A stretch of 64,000 nt of DNA, taken from Membranipora membranacea (lineage: Eukaryota > Bryozoa > Gymnolaemata > Cheilostomatida > Membraniporidae). This document shows, piece by piece, positions 24,312 to 36,972 of this stretch; position 1 is the stretch's first letter, and every line of letters begins with the position of its first letter. The notes under the pieces are model-generated. The model was not told the origin of the DNA and made no database searches. It saw nothing but the letters and a program-made list of their open reading frames with translations. Where the stretch lies: positions 15,982,062 through 16,046,061 of the forward strand of contig OU612074.1 of NCBI GenBank assembly GCA_914767715.1. Direction: 5' to 3'. The translations under genes and the position numbers were made by a program.

Positions 24312-26978
24312 ATGAGGCCAATGAGGCCATCAACTGGTCAAAGTTTGAAAGAATTGCGATGGCTTTTTAATTTTTCACCCTGCCGTTTGGCATGTTTTTT
24401 TATGACAAAACTGGCCCTCGTTAAAAAAGTTGCTGCCGCCAAACTAAGAGGGCCAGCCCCAAACGGCTTTCAGTTCCTAAGTCAGCATGAAATTCCACAC
24501 GGTATAGAGTAGGTTAGGAGGAAATCTATCTTTTAAACTGGCGGTAAAAAACACCAAGGGTCCCCCCTTTGTTACTTTTTTAAATTTTAAAGTCGCTCTC
24601 ATTTCTGTTCTATTTATCGTAGGATCTTAATATTCTGGAATTTGAATGAGGCCAATGAGGCCATCAACTGGTCAAAGTTTGAAAGAATTGCGATGGCTTT
24701 TTAATTTTTCACCCTGCCGTTTGGCATGTTTTTATGACAAAACTGGCCCTCGTTAAAAAAGTTGCTGCCGCCAAACTAAGAGGGCCAGCCCCAAACGGTT
24801 TTCAGTTCCTAAGTCAGCATGAAATTCCACACGGTATGGAGTAGGTTAGGAGGAAATCTATTTTTTAAACTGGCTGTAAAAAACACCAAGGGTCCCCCTT
24901 TGTTACTTTTTTGAATTTTAAAGTCGCTCTCATTTCTGTTCTAATTATCGTAGGATCTTAATATTCTGGAATTTGAATGAGGCCAATGAGACCATCAACT
25001 GGTCAAAGTTTGAAAGAATTGCGATGGCTTTTTAATTTTTCACCCTGCCGTTTGGCATGTTTTTTTATGACAAAACTGGCCCTCGTTAAAAAAGTTGCTG
25101 CCGCCAAACTAAGAGGGCCAGCCCCAAACGGCTTTCAGTTCCTAAGTCAGCATGAAATTCCACACGGTGTTGAGTAGGTTAGGAGGAAATCTATTTTTTA
25201 AACTGGCGGTAAAAAACACCAAGGGTCCCCCCTTTGTTACTTTTTTAAATTTTAAAGTCGCTCTCATTTCTGTTCTATTTATCGTAGGATCTTAATATTC
25301 TGGAATTTGAATGAGGCCAATGAGGCCATCAACTGGTCAAAGTTTGAAAGAATTGCGATGGCTTTTTAATTTTTCACCCTGCCGTTTGGCATGTTTTTTT
25401 ATGACAAAACTGGCCCTCGTTAAAAAAGTTGCTGCCGCCAAACTAAGAGGGCCAGCCCCAAACGGCTTTCAGTTCCTAAGTCAGCATAAAATTCCACACG
25501 GTATAGAGTAGGTTAGGAGGAAATCTATTTTTTAAACTGGCGGTAAAAAACACCAAGGGTCCCCCCTTTGTTACTTTTTTAAATTTTAAAGTCGCTCTCA
25601 TTTCTGTTCTATTTATCGTAGGATCTTAATATTCTGGAATTTGAATGAGGCCAATGAGGCCATCAACTGGTCAAAGTTTGAAAGAATTGCGATGGCTTTT
25701 TAATTTTTCACCCTGCCGTTTGGCATGTTTTTTTATGACAAAACTGGCCCTCGTTAAAAAAGTTGCTGCCGCCAAACTAAGAGGGCCAGCCCCAAACGGC
25801 TTTCAGTTCCTAAGTCAGCATGAAATTCCACTCGGTATAGAGTAGGTTAGGAGGAAATCTATCTTTTAAACTGGCTGTAAAAAACACCAAGGGTCCCCCC
25901 TTTGTTACTTTTTTAAATTTTAAAGTCGCTCTCATTTCTGTTCTATTTATCGTAGGATCTTAATATTCTGGAATTTGAATGAGGCCAATGAGGCCATCAA
26001 CTGGTCAAAGTTTGAAAGAATTGCGATGGCTTTTTAATTTTTCACCCTGCCGTTTGGCATGTTTTTTATGACAAAACTGGCCCTCGTTAAAAAAGTTGCT
26101 GCCGCTAAACTAAGAGGGCCAGCCCCAAACGGTTTTCAGTTCCTAAGTCAGCATGAAATTCCACACGGTATGGAGTAGGTTAGGAGGAAATCTATTTTTT
26201 AAACTGGCTGTAAAAAACACCAAGGGTCCCCCTTTGTTACGTTTTTGAATTTAAAAGTCGCTCTCATTTCTGTTCTATTTATCGTAGGATCTTAATATTC
26301 TGGAATTTGAATGAGGCCAATGAGGCCATCAACTGGTCAAAGTTTGAAAGAATTGCGATGGCTTTTTAATTTTTCACCCTGCCGTTTGGCATGTTTTTTT
26401 ATGACAAAACTGGCCCTCGTTAAAAAAGTTGCTGCCGCCAAACTAAGAGGGCCAGCCCCAACCGGCTTTCAGTTCCTAAGTCAGCATGAGATTCCACACG
26501 GTATAGAGTAGGTTAGGAGGAAATCTATTTTTTAAACTGGCGGTAAAAAACACCAAGGGTCCCCCCTTTGTTACTTTTTTAAATTTTAAAGTCGCTCTCA
26601 TTTCTGTTCTATTTATCGTAGGATCTTAATATTCTGGAATTTGAATGAGGCCAATGAGGCCATCAACTGGTCAGAGTTTGAAAGAATTGCGATGGCTTTT
26701 TAATTTTTCACCCTGCCGTTTGGCATGTTTTTTTATGACAAAACTGGCCCTCGTTAAAAAAGTTGCAGCCGCCAAACTAAGAGGGCCAGCCCCAAACGGT
26801 TTTCAGTTCCTAAGTCAGCATGAAATTCCACACGGTATAGAGTAGGTTAGGAGGAAATCTATTTTTTAAACTGGCTGTAAAAAACACCAAGGGTCCCCCC
26901 TTTGTTACTTTTTTAAATTTTAAAGTCGCTCTCATTTCTGTTCTATTTATCGTAGGATCTTAATATTCTGGAATTTGA
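24312..26978 (+). repeat. Imperfect tandem 4-monomer repeat (1333-bp period)
   Basis: Monomers 24312 and 25645 share CTATCTTTTAAAC. Their right-hand neighbours 24646 and 25979 share TATGGAG, a five-C run for six, and TTTTTGAATTT, with shortened T runs. The offset is 1333 bp. The other two monomers of each unit differ at more sites, so this is an older or partly converted duplication. Confidence 0.65.
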
Positions 26979-27645
26979 ATGAGGCCAATGAGGCCATCAA
27001 CTGGTCAAAGTTTGAAAGAATTGCGATGGCTTTTTAATTTTTCACCCTGCCGTTTGGCATGTTTTTTTATGACAAAACTGGCCCTCGTTAAAAAAGTTGC
27101 TGCCGCCAAACTAAGAGGGCCAGCCCCAAACGGCTTTCAGTTCCTAAGTCAGCATGAAATTCCACACGGTATAGAGTAGGTTAGGAGGAAATCTATTTTT
27201 TAAACTGGCGGTAAAAAACACCAAGGGTCCCCCCTTTGTTACTTTTTTAAATTTTAAAGTCGCTCTCATTTCTGTTCTATTTATCGTAGGATCTTAATAT
27301 TCTTGAATTTGAATGAGGCCAATGAGGCCATCAACTGGTCAAAGTTTGAAAGAATTGCGATGGCTTTTTAATTTTTCACCCTGCCGTTTGGCATGTTTTT
27401 TATGACAAAACTGGCCCTCGTTAAAAAAGTTGCTGCCGCCAAACTAAGAGGGCCAGCCCCAAACGGTTTTCAGTTCCTAAGTCAGCATGAAATTCCACAC
27501 GGTATAGAGTAGGTTAGGAGGAAATCTATTTTTTAAACTGGCTGTAAAAAACACCAAGGGTCCCCCCTTTGTTACTTTTTTAAATTTTAAAGTCGCTCTC
27601 ATTTCTGTTCTATTTATCGTAGGATCTTAATATTCTGGAATTTGA

Positions 27646-29981
27646 ATGAGGCCAATGAGGCCATCAACTGGTCAAAGTTTGAAAGAATTGCGATGGCTTT
27701 TTAATTTTTCACCCTGCCGTTAGGCATGTTTTTTTATGACAAAACTGGCCCTCGTTAAAAAAGTTGCTGCCGCCGAACTAAGAGGGCCAGCCCCAAACGG
27801 CTTTCAGTTCCTAAGTCAGCATGAAATTCTACACGGTATAGAGTAGGTTAGGAGGAAATCTATTTTTTAAACTGGCGGTTAAAAACACCAAGGGTCCCCC
27901 CTTTGTTACTTTTTTAAATTTTAAAGTCGCTCTCATTTCTGTTCTATTTATCGTAGGATCTTAATATTCTGGAATTTGAATGAGGCCAATGACGCCATCA
28001 ACTGGTCAAAGTTTTAAAGAATTGCGATGGCTTTTTAATTTTTCACCCTGTCGTTTGGCATGTTTTTTTATGACAAAACTGGCCCTCGTTAAAAAAGTTG
28101 CAGCCGCCAAACTAAGAGGGCCAGCCCCAAACGGTTTTCAGTTCCTTAGTCAGCATGAAATTCCACACGGTATAGAGTAGGTTAGGAGGAAATCTATTTT
28201 TTAAACTGGCTGTAAAAAAAAAAAGGGTCCCCCCTTTGTTACTTTTTTAAATTTTAAAGTCGCTCTCATTTCTGTTCTATTTATCGTAGGATCTTAATAT
28301 TCTGGAATTTGAATGAGGCCAATGAGGCCATCAACTGGTCAAAGTTTGAAAGAATTGCGATGGCTTTTTAATTTTTCACCCTGCCGTTTAGCATGTTTTA
28401 TTATGACAAAACTGGCCCTCGTTAATAAAGTTGCAGCCGCCAAACTAAGAGGGCCAGCCCCAAACGGTTTTCAGTTCCTAAGTCAGCATGAAATTCCACA
28501 CGGTATAGAGTAGGTTAGGAGGAAATCTATTTTTTTAACTGGCTGTAAAAAACACCAAGGGTCCCCCCTTTGTTACTTTTTTAAATTTTAAAGTCGCTCT
28601 CATTTCTGTTCTATTTATCGTAGGATCTTAATATTCTGGAATTTGAATGAGGCCAATGAGGCCATCAACTGGTCAAAGTTTGAAAGAATTGCGATGGCTT
28701 TTTAATTTTTCACCCTGCCGTTTGGCATGTTTTTTTATGACAAAACTGGCCCTCGTTAAAAAAGTTGCTGCCGCCAAACTAAGAGGGCCAGCCCCAAACG
28801 GCTTTCAGTTCCTAAGTCAGCATGAAATTCCACACGGTATAGAGTAGGTTAGGAGGAAATCTATTTTTTAAACTGGCGGTAAAAAACACCAAGGGTCCCC
28901 CCTTTGTTACTTTTTTAAATTTTAAAGTCGCTCTCATTTCTGTTCTATTAATCGTAGGATCTTAATATTCTGGAATTTGAATGAGGCCAATGAGGCCATC
29001 AACTGGTCAAAGTTTGAAAGAATTGCGATGGCTTTTTAATTTTTCACCCTGCCGTTTGGCATGTTTTTTTATGACAAAACTGGCCCTCGTTAAAAAAGTT
29101 GCTGCCGCCAAACTAAGAGGGCCAGCCCCAAACGGCTTTCAGTTCCTAAGTCAGCATGAAATTCCACACGGTATAGAGTAGGTTAGGAGGAAATCTATTT
29201 TTAAACTGGCAGTAAAAAACACCAAGGGTCCCCCCTATGTTACTTTTTTAAATTTTAAAGTCGCTCTCATTTCTGTTCTATTTATCGTAGGATCTTAATA
29301 TTCTGGAATTTGAATGAGGCCAATGAGGCCATCAACTGGTCAAAGTTTGAAAGAATTGCGATGGCTTTTTAATTTTTCACCCTGCCGTTTGGCATGTTTT
29401 TTTATGACAAATCTGGCCCCTTGTTAAAAATGTTGCTGCCGCCAAACTAAGAGGGCCAGTCCCAAACGGCTTTCAGTTCCTAAGTCAGCATGAAATTCCA
29501 CACGGTATAGAGTAGGTTAGGAGGAAATCTATTTTTTAAACTGGCGGTAAAAAACACCAAGGGTCCCCCCTTTGTTACTTTTTTAAATTTTAAAGTCGCT
29601 CTCATTTCTGTTCTATTTATCGTAGGATCTTAATATTCTGGAATTTGAATGAGGCCAATGAGGCCATCAACTGGTCAAAGTTTGAAAGAATTGCGATGGC
29701 TTTTTAATTTTTCACCCTGCCGTTTGGCATGTTTTTTATGACAAAACTGGCCCTCGTTAAAAAAGTTGCTGCCGCCAAACTAAGAGGGCCAGCCCCAAAC
29801 GGTTTTCAGTTCCTAAGTCAGCATGAAATTCCACACGGTATAGAGTAGGTTAGGAGGAAATCTATTTTTTAAACTGGCTGTAAAAAACACCAAGGGTCCC
29901 CCCTTTGTTACTTTTTTAAATTTTAAAGTCGCTCTCATTTCTGTTCTATTTATCGTAGGATCTTAATATTCTGGAATTTGA
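27646..29981 (+). repeat. Domain A signature cassette with 7-monomer spacing (2336 bp)
   Basis: TAG-variant monomers at 27646 and 29982 are 2336 bp apart. Between them lie the CCTGTCG / long-A-run monomer (27980), the TTAGCATGTTTTATT monomer (28313), two type b-like monomers (28647, 28981), CCCCTTG (29314) and six-T (29649). The relative order is that of the 11-mer with four alternating a/b monomers missing. Both TAG-variant monomers here have AATCTATT, unlike the AATCCATT of the left copies, so they form a sub-lineage. Confidence 0.82.
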
Positions 29982-31984
29982 ATGAGGCCAATGAGGCCAT
30001 CAACTGGTCAAAGTTTGAAAGAATTGCGATGGCTTTTTAATTTTTCACCCTGCCGTTAGGCATGTTTTTTTATGACAAAACTGGCCCTCGTTAAAAAAGT
30101 TGCTGCCGCCGAACTAAGAGGGCCAGCCCCAAACGGCTTTCAGTTCCTAAGTCAGCATGAAATTCCACACGGTATAGAGTAGGTTAGGAGGAAATCTATT
30201 TTTTAAACTGGCGGTTAAAAACACCAAGGGTCCCCCCTTTGTTACTTTTTTAAATTTTAAAGTCGCTCTCATTTCTGTTCTATTTATCGTAGGATCTTAA
30301 TATTCTGGAATTTGAATGAGGCCAATGAGGCCATCAACTGGTCAAAGTTTGAAAGAATTGCGATGGCTTTTTAATTTTTCACCCTGCCGTTTGGCATGTT
30401 TTTTTATGACAAAACTGGCCCTCGTTAAAAAAGTTGCTGCCGCCAAACTAAGAGGGCCAGCCCCAAACGGCTTTCAGTTCCTAAGTCAGCATGAAATTCC
30501 ACACGGTATCGAGTAGGTTAGGAGGAAATCTATTTTTTAAACTGGCGGTAAAAAACACCAAGGGTCCCCCCTTTGTTACTTTTTTAAATTTTAAAGTCGC
30601 TCTCATTTCTGTTCTATTTATCGTAGGATCTTAATATTTTGGAATTTGAATGAGGCCAATGAGGCCATCAACTGGTCAAAGTTTGAAAGAATTGCGATGG
30701 CTTTTTAATTTTTCACCCTGCCGTTTGGCATGTTTTTTTATGACAAAACTGGCCCTCGTTAAAAAAGTTGCAGCCGCCAAACTAAGAGGGCCAGCCCCAA
30801 ACGGTTTTCAGTTCCTAAGTCAGCATGAAATTCCACACGGTATAGAGTAGGTTAGGAGGAAATCTATTTTTTAAACTGGCTGTAAAAAACACAGAGGGTC
30901 CCCCCTTTGTTACTTTTTTAAATTTTAAAGTCGCTCTCATTTCTGTTATATTTATCGTAGGATCTTAATATTCTGGAATTTGAATGAGGCCAATGAGGCC
31001 ATCAACTGGTCAAAGTTTGAAAGAATTGCGATGGCTTTTTAATTTTTCACCCTGCCGTTTCGCATGTTTTTTTATGACAAAACTGGCCCTCGTTAAAAAA
31101 GTTGCTGCCGCCAAACTAAGAGGGCCAGCCCCAAACGGCTTTCAGTTCCTAAGTCAGCATGAAATTCCACACGGTATAGAGTAGGTTAGGAGGAAATCTA
31201 TTTTTTAAACTGGCGGTAAAAAACACCAAGGGTCCCCCCTTTGTTACTTTTTTAAATTTTAAAGTCGCTCTCATTTCTGTTCTATTTATCGTAGGATCTT
31301 AATATTCTGGAATTTGAATGAGGCCAATGAGGCCATCAACTGGTCAAAGTTTGAAAGAATTGCGATGGCTTTTTAATTTTTCACCCGCCGTTTGGCATGT
31401 TTTTTTATGACAAAACTGGCCCTCGTTAATAAAGTTGCAGCCGCCAAACTAAGAGGGCCAGCCCCAAACGGTTTTCAGTTCCTAAGTCAGCATGAAATTC
31501 CACACGGTATAGAGTAGGTTAGGAGGAAATCTATTTTTTAAACTGGCTGTAAAAAACACCAAGGGTCCCCCCTTTGTTACGTTTTAAAATTTTAAAGTCG
31601 CTCTCATTTCTGTTCTATTTATCGTAGGATCTTAATATTCTGGAATTTGAATGAGGCCAATGAGGCCATCAACTGGTCAAAGTTTGAAAGAATTGCGATG
31701 GCTTTTTAATTTTTCACCCTGCCGTTTGGCATGTTTTTTTATGACAAAACTGGCCCTCATTAAAAAAGTTGCTGCCGCCAAACTAAGAGGGCCAGCCCCA
31801 AACGGCTTTCAGTTCCTAAGTCAGCATGAAATTCCACACGGTATAGAGTAGGTTAGGAGGAAATCTATTTTTTAAACTGGCGGTAAAAAACACCAAGGGT
31901 CCCCCCTTTGTTACTTTTTTAAATTTTAAAGTCGCTCTCATTTCTGTTTTATTTATCGTAGGATCTTAATATTCTGGAATTTGA
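29982..31984 (+). repeat. Six divergent domain A monomers before the domain boundary
   Basis: The block starts with a TAG-variant monomer (29982) but the expected CCTGTCG and TTAGCATG monomers do not follow. 30316 and 30984 are type b, 30650 and 31318 type a. Single-copy marks include CACAGAGGG near 30892, CGTTTCGCATG near 31060, CACCCGCCG near 31384 and GTTAATAAAG near 31427, the last shared with 28313. No clear HOR partner was found. Confidence 0.6.
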
Positions 31985-32310
31985 ATGAGGCCAATGAGGC
32001 CATCAACTGGTCAAAGTTTGAAAGAATTGCGATGGCTTTTTAATTTTTCACCCTGCCGTTTGGCATGTTTTTTTATGACAAAACTGGCCCTCGTTAAAAA
32101 AGTTGCTGCCGCCAAACTAAGAGGGCCAGCCCCAAACGGCTTTCAGTTCCTAAGTCAGCATGAAATTCCACACGGTATAGAGTAGGTTAGGAGGAAATCT
32201 ATTTTTAAACTGGCAGTAAAAAACACCAAGGGTCCCCCCTTTGTTACTTTTTTAAAGTCGCTCTCATTTCTGTTCTATTTATCGTAGGATCTTAATATTC
32301 TGGAATTTGA
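31985..32310 (+). repeat. Short monomer (326 bp), first 7-bp-deleted copy
   Basis: One TTTTAAA unit is missing near 32250 and one T is missing from the six-T run before AAACTGGC. It has CAGTAA and GGCTTTC, so it is a type b derivative. It marks the approximate left border of domain B. Confidence 0.85.
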
Positions 32311-35300
32311 ATGCGGCCAATGAGGCCATCAACTGGTCAAAGTTTGAAAGAATTGCGATGGCTTTTTAATTTTTCACCCTGCCGTTTGGCATGTTTTTTA
32401 ATGACAAAACTGGCCCTCGTTAAAAAAGTTGCTGCCGCCAAACTAAGAGGGCCAGCCCCAAACGGCTTTCAGTTCCTAAGTCAGCATGAAATTCCACACG
32501 GTAAAGAGTAGGTTAGGAGGAAATCTATTTTTTAAACTGGCTGTAAAAAACACCAAGGGTCCCCCCTTTGTTACTTTTTAAAATTTTAAAGTCGCTCTCA
32601 TTTCTGTTCTATTTATCGTAGGATCTTAATATTCTGGAATTTGAATGAGGCCAATGAGGCCATCAACTGGTCAAAGTTTGAAAGAATTGCGATGGCTTTT
32701 TAATTTTTCACCCTGCCGTTTGGCATGTTTTTTTATGACAAAACTGGCCCTCGTTAAAAAAGTTGCTACCGCCAAACTAAGAGGGCCAGCCCCAAACGGT
32801 TTTCAGTTCCTAAGTCAGCATGAAATTCCACACGGTATAGAGTAGGTTAGGAGGAAATCTATTTTTTAAACTGGCTGTAAAAAACACCAAGGGTCCCCCC
32901 TTTGTTACTTTTTTAAATTTTAAATTCGCTCTCATTTCTGTTCTATTTATCGTAGGATCTTAATATTCTGGAATTTGAATGAGGCCAATGAGGCCATCAA
33001 CTGGTCAAAGTTTGGAAGAATTGCGATGGCTTTTTAATTTTTCACCCTGCCGTTTGGCATGTTTTTTTATGACAAAACTGGCCCTCGTTAAAAAAGTTGC
33101 TGCCGCCAAACTAAGAGGGCCAGCCCCAAACGGTTTTCAGTTCCTAAGTCAGCATGAATTTCCACACGGGATAGAGTAGGTTAGGAGGAAATCTATTTTT
33201 TAAACTGGCTGTAAAAAGCACCAAGGGTCCCCCCTTTGTTACTTTTTTAACTTTTAAAGTCGCTCTCATTTCTGTTCTATTTATCGTAGGATCTTAATAT
33301 TCTGGAATTTGGATGAGGCCAATGAGGCCATCAACTGGTCAAAGTTTGAAAGAATTGCGATGGCTTTATAATTTTTCACCCTCCCGTTTGGCATGTTTTT
33401 TTATGACAAAACTGGCCCTCGTTAAAAAAGTTGCTGCCGCCAAACTAAGAGGGCCAGCCCCAAACGGTTTTCAGTTCCTAAGTCAGCATGAAATTCCACA
33501 CGGTATAGAGTAGGTTAGGAGGAAATCTATTTTTTAAACTGGCTGTAAAAAACACCAAGGGTCCCCCCTTTGTTACTTTTTTAAATTTTAAAGTCGCTCT
33601 CATTTCTGTTCTATTTATCGTAGGATCTTAATATTCTGGAATTTGAATGAGGCCAATGAGGCCATCAACTGGTCAAAGTTTGAAAGAATTGCGATGGATT
33701 TTTAATTTTTCACCCTGCCGTTTGGCATGTTTTTTTATGACAAAACTGGCCCTCGTTAAAAAAGTTGCTGCCGCCAAACTAAGAGGGCCAGCCCCAAACG
33801 GTTTTCAGTTCCTAAGTCAGCATGAAATTCCACACGGTATAGAGTAGGTTAGGAGGAAATCTATTTTTTAAACTGGCTGTAAAAAACACCAAGGGTCCCC
33901 CCTTTGTTACTTTTTTAAATTTTAAAGTCGCTCTCATTTCTGTTCTATTTATCGTAGGATCTTAATATTCTGGAATTTGAATGAGGCCAATGAGGCCATC
34001 AACTGGCCAAAGTTTGAAAGAATTGCGATGGCTTTTTAATTTTTCACCCTGCCGTTTGGCATGTTTTTTTATGACAAAACTGGCCCTCGTTAAAAAAGTT
34101 GCTGCCGCCAAACTAAGAGGGCCAGCCCCAAACGGCTTTCAGTTCCTAAGTCAGCATGAAATTCCACACGGTATAGAGTAGGTTAGGAGGAAATCTATTT
34201 TTTAAACTGGCGGTAAAAAACACCAAGGGTCCCCCCTTTGTTACTTTTTTAAAGTCGCTCTCAGTTCTGTTCTATTTATCGTAGGATCTTAATATTCTGG
34301 AATTTGAATGAGGCCAATGAGGCCATCAACTGGTCAAAGTTTGAAAGAATTGCGATGGCTTTTTAATTTTTCACCCTGCCGTTTGGCATGTTTTTTTATG
34401 ACAAAACTAACCCTCGTTAAAAAAGTTGCTGCCGCCAAACTAAGAGGGCCAGCCCCAAACGGCTTTCAGTTCCTAAGTCAGCATGAAATTCCACACGGTA
34501 TAGAGTAGGTTAGGAGGAAATCTATTTTTTAAACTGGCTGTAAAAAACACCAAGGGTCCCCCCTTTGTTACTTTTTTAAATTTTAAAGTCGCTCTCATTT
34601 CTGTTCTATTTATCGTAGGATCTTAATATTCTGGAATTTGAATGAGGCCAATGAGGCCATCAACTGGTAAAAGTTTGAAAGAATTGCGATGGCTTTTTAA
34701 TTTTTCACCCTGCCGTTTGGCATGTTTTTTTATGACAAAACTGGCCCTCGTTAAAAAAGTTGCTGCCGCCAAACTAAGAGGGCCAGCCCCAAACGGTTTT
34801 CAGTTCCTAAGTCAGCATGAAATTCCACACGGTATAGAGTAGGTTAGGAGGAAATCTATTTTTTAAACTGGCTGCAAAAAACACCAAGGGTCCCCCCTTT
34901 GTTACTTTTTTAAATTTTAAAGTCGCTCTCATTTCTGTTCTATTTATCGTAGGATCTTAATATTCTGGAATTTGAATGAGGCCAATGAGGCCATCAACTG
35001 GCCAAAGTTTGAAAGAATTGCGATGGCTTTTAAATTTTTCACCCTGCCGTTTGGCATGTTTTTTTATGACAAAACTGGCCCTCGTTAAAAAAGTTGCTGC
35101 CGCCAAACTAAGAGGGCCAGCCCCAAACGGCTTTCAGTTCCTAAGTCAGCATTAAATTCCACACGGTATAGAGTAGGTTAGGAGGAAATCTATTTTTTAA
35201 ACTGGCGGTAAAAAACACCAAGGGTCCCCCCTTTGTTACTTTTTTAAAGTCGCTCTCATTTCTGTTCTATTTATCGTAGGATCTTAATATTCTGGAATTT

Positions 35301-36972
35301 GAATGAGGCCAATGAGGCCATCAACTGGTCAAAGTTTGAAAGAATTGCGAAGGCTTTTTAATTTTTCACCCTGCCGTTTGGCATGTTTTTTTATGACAAA
35401 ACTAACCCTCGTTAAAAAAGTTGCTGCCGCCAAACTAAGAGGGCCAGCCCCAAACGGCTTTCAGTTCCTAAGTCAGCATGAAATTCCACACGGTATAGAG
35501 TAGGTTAGGAGGAAATCTATTTTTTAAACTGGCTGTAAAAAACACCAAGGGTCCCCCCTTTGTTACTTTTTTAAATTTTAAAGTCGCTCTCATTTCTGTT
35601 CTATTTATCGTAGGATCTTAATATTCTGGAATTTGAATGAGGCCAATGAGGCCATCAACTGGTCAAAGTTTGAAAGAATTGCGATGGCTTTTTAATTTTT
35701 CACCCTGCCGTTTGGCATGTTTTTTTATGACAAAACTGGCCCTCGTTAAAAAAGTTGCTGCCGCCAAACTAAGAGGGCCAGCCCCAAACGGTTTTCAGTT
35801 CCTAAGTCAGCATGAAATTCCACACGGTATAGAGTAGGTTAGGAGGAAATCTATTTTTTAAACTGGCTGTAAAAAACACCAAGGGTCCCCCCTTTGTTAC
35901 TTTTTTAAATTTTAAAGTCGCTCTCATTTCTGTTCTATTTATCGTAGGATCTTAATATTCTGGAATTTGAATGAGGCCAATGAGGCCATCAACTGGTCAA
36001 AGTTTGAAAGAATTGCGATGGCTTTTTAATTTTTCACCCTGCCGTTTGGCATGTTTTTTTATGACAAAACTGGCCCTCGTTAAAAAAGTTGCTGCCGCCA
36101 AACTAAGAGGGCCAGCCCCAAACGGTTTTCAGTTCCTAAGTCAGCATGAAATTCCACACGGTATAGAGTAGGTTAGGAGGAAATCTATTTTTTAAACTGG
36201 CTGTAAAAAACACCAAGGGTCCCCCCTTTGTTACTTTTTTAAATTTTAAAGTCGCTCTCATTTCTGTTCTATTTATCGTAGGATCTTAATATTCTGGAAT
36301 TTGAATGAGGCCAATGAGGCCATCAACTGGTCAAAGTTTGAAAGAATTGCGATGGCTTTTTAATTTTTCACCCTGCCGTTTGGCATGTTTTTTTATGACA
36401 AAACTAACCCTCGTTAAAAAAGTTCCTGCCGCCAAACTAAGAGGGCCAGCCCCAAACGGCTTTCAGTTCCTAAGTCAGCATGAAATTCCACACGGTATAG
36501 AGTAGGTTAGGAGGAAATCTATTTTTTAAACTGGCTGTAAAAAACACCAAGGGTCCCCCCTTTGTTACTTTTTTAAATTTTAAAGTCGCTCTCATTTCTG
36601 TTCTATTTATCGTAGGATCTTAATATTCTGGAATTTGAATGAGGCCAATGAGGCCATCAACTGGTCAAAGTTTGAAAGAATTGCGATGGCCTTTTAATTT
36701 TTCACCCTGCCGTTTGGCATGTTTTTTTATGACAAAACTGGCCCTCGTTAAAAAAGTTGCTGCCGCCAAACTAAGAGGGCCAGCCCCAAACGGTTTTCAG
36801 TTCCTAAGTCAGCATGAAATTCCACACGGTATAGAGTAGGTTAGGAGGAAATCTATTTTTTAAACTGGCTGTAAAAAACACCAAGGGTCCCCCCTTTGTT
36901 ACTTTTTTAAATTTTAAAGTCGCTCTCATTTCTGTTCTATTTATCGTAGGATCTTAATATTCTGGAATTTGA
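31985..36972 (+). repeat. Start of domain B: GCTGCC/GGTTTTC/CTGTAA monomers with short copies
   Basis: From here on type a disappears almost completely and a third combination (GCTGCC, GGTTTTC, CTGTAA) becomes the usual monomer. The first 7-bp-deleted monomers are at 31985 (326 bp), 33981 and 34976 (327 bp). Monomers 34308, 35303 and 36305 have CTAACCCTC for CTGGCCCTC. A local repeat of the pair [short monomer, CTAACCC monomer] at 33981-34641 and 34976-35636 is visible. Confidence 0.8.
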
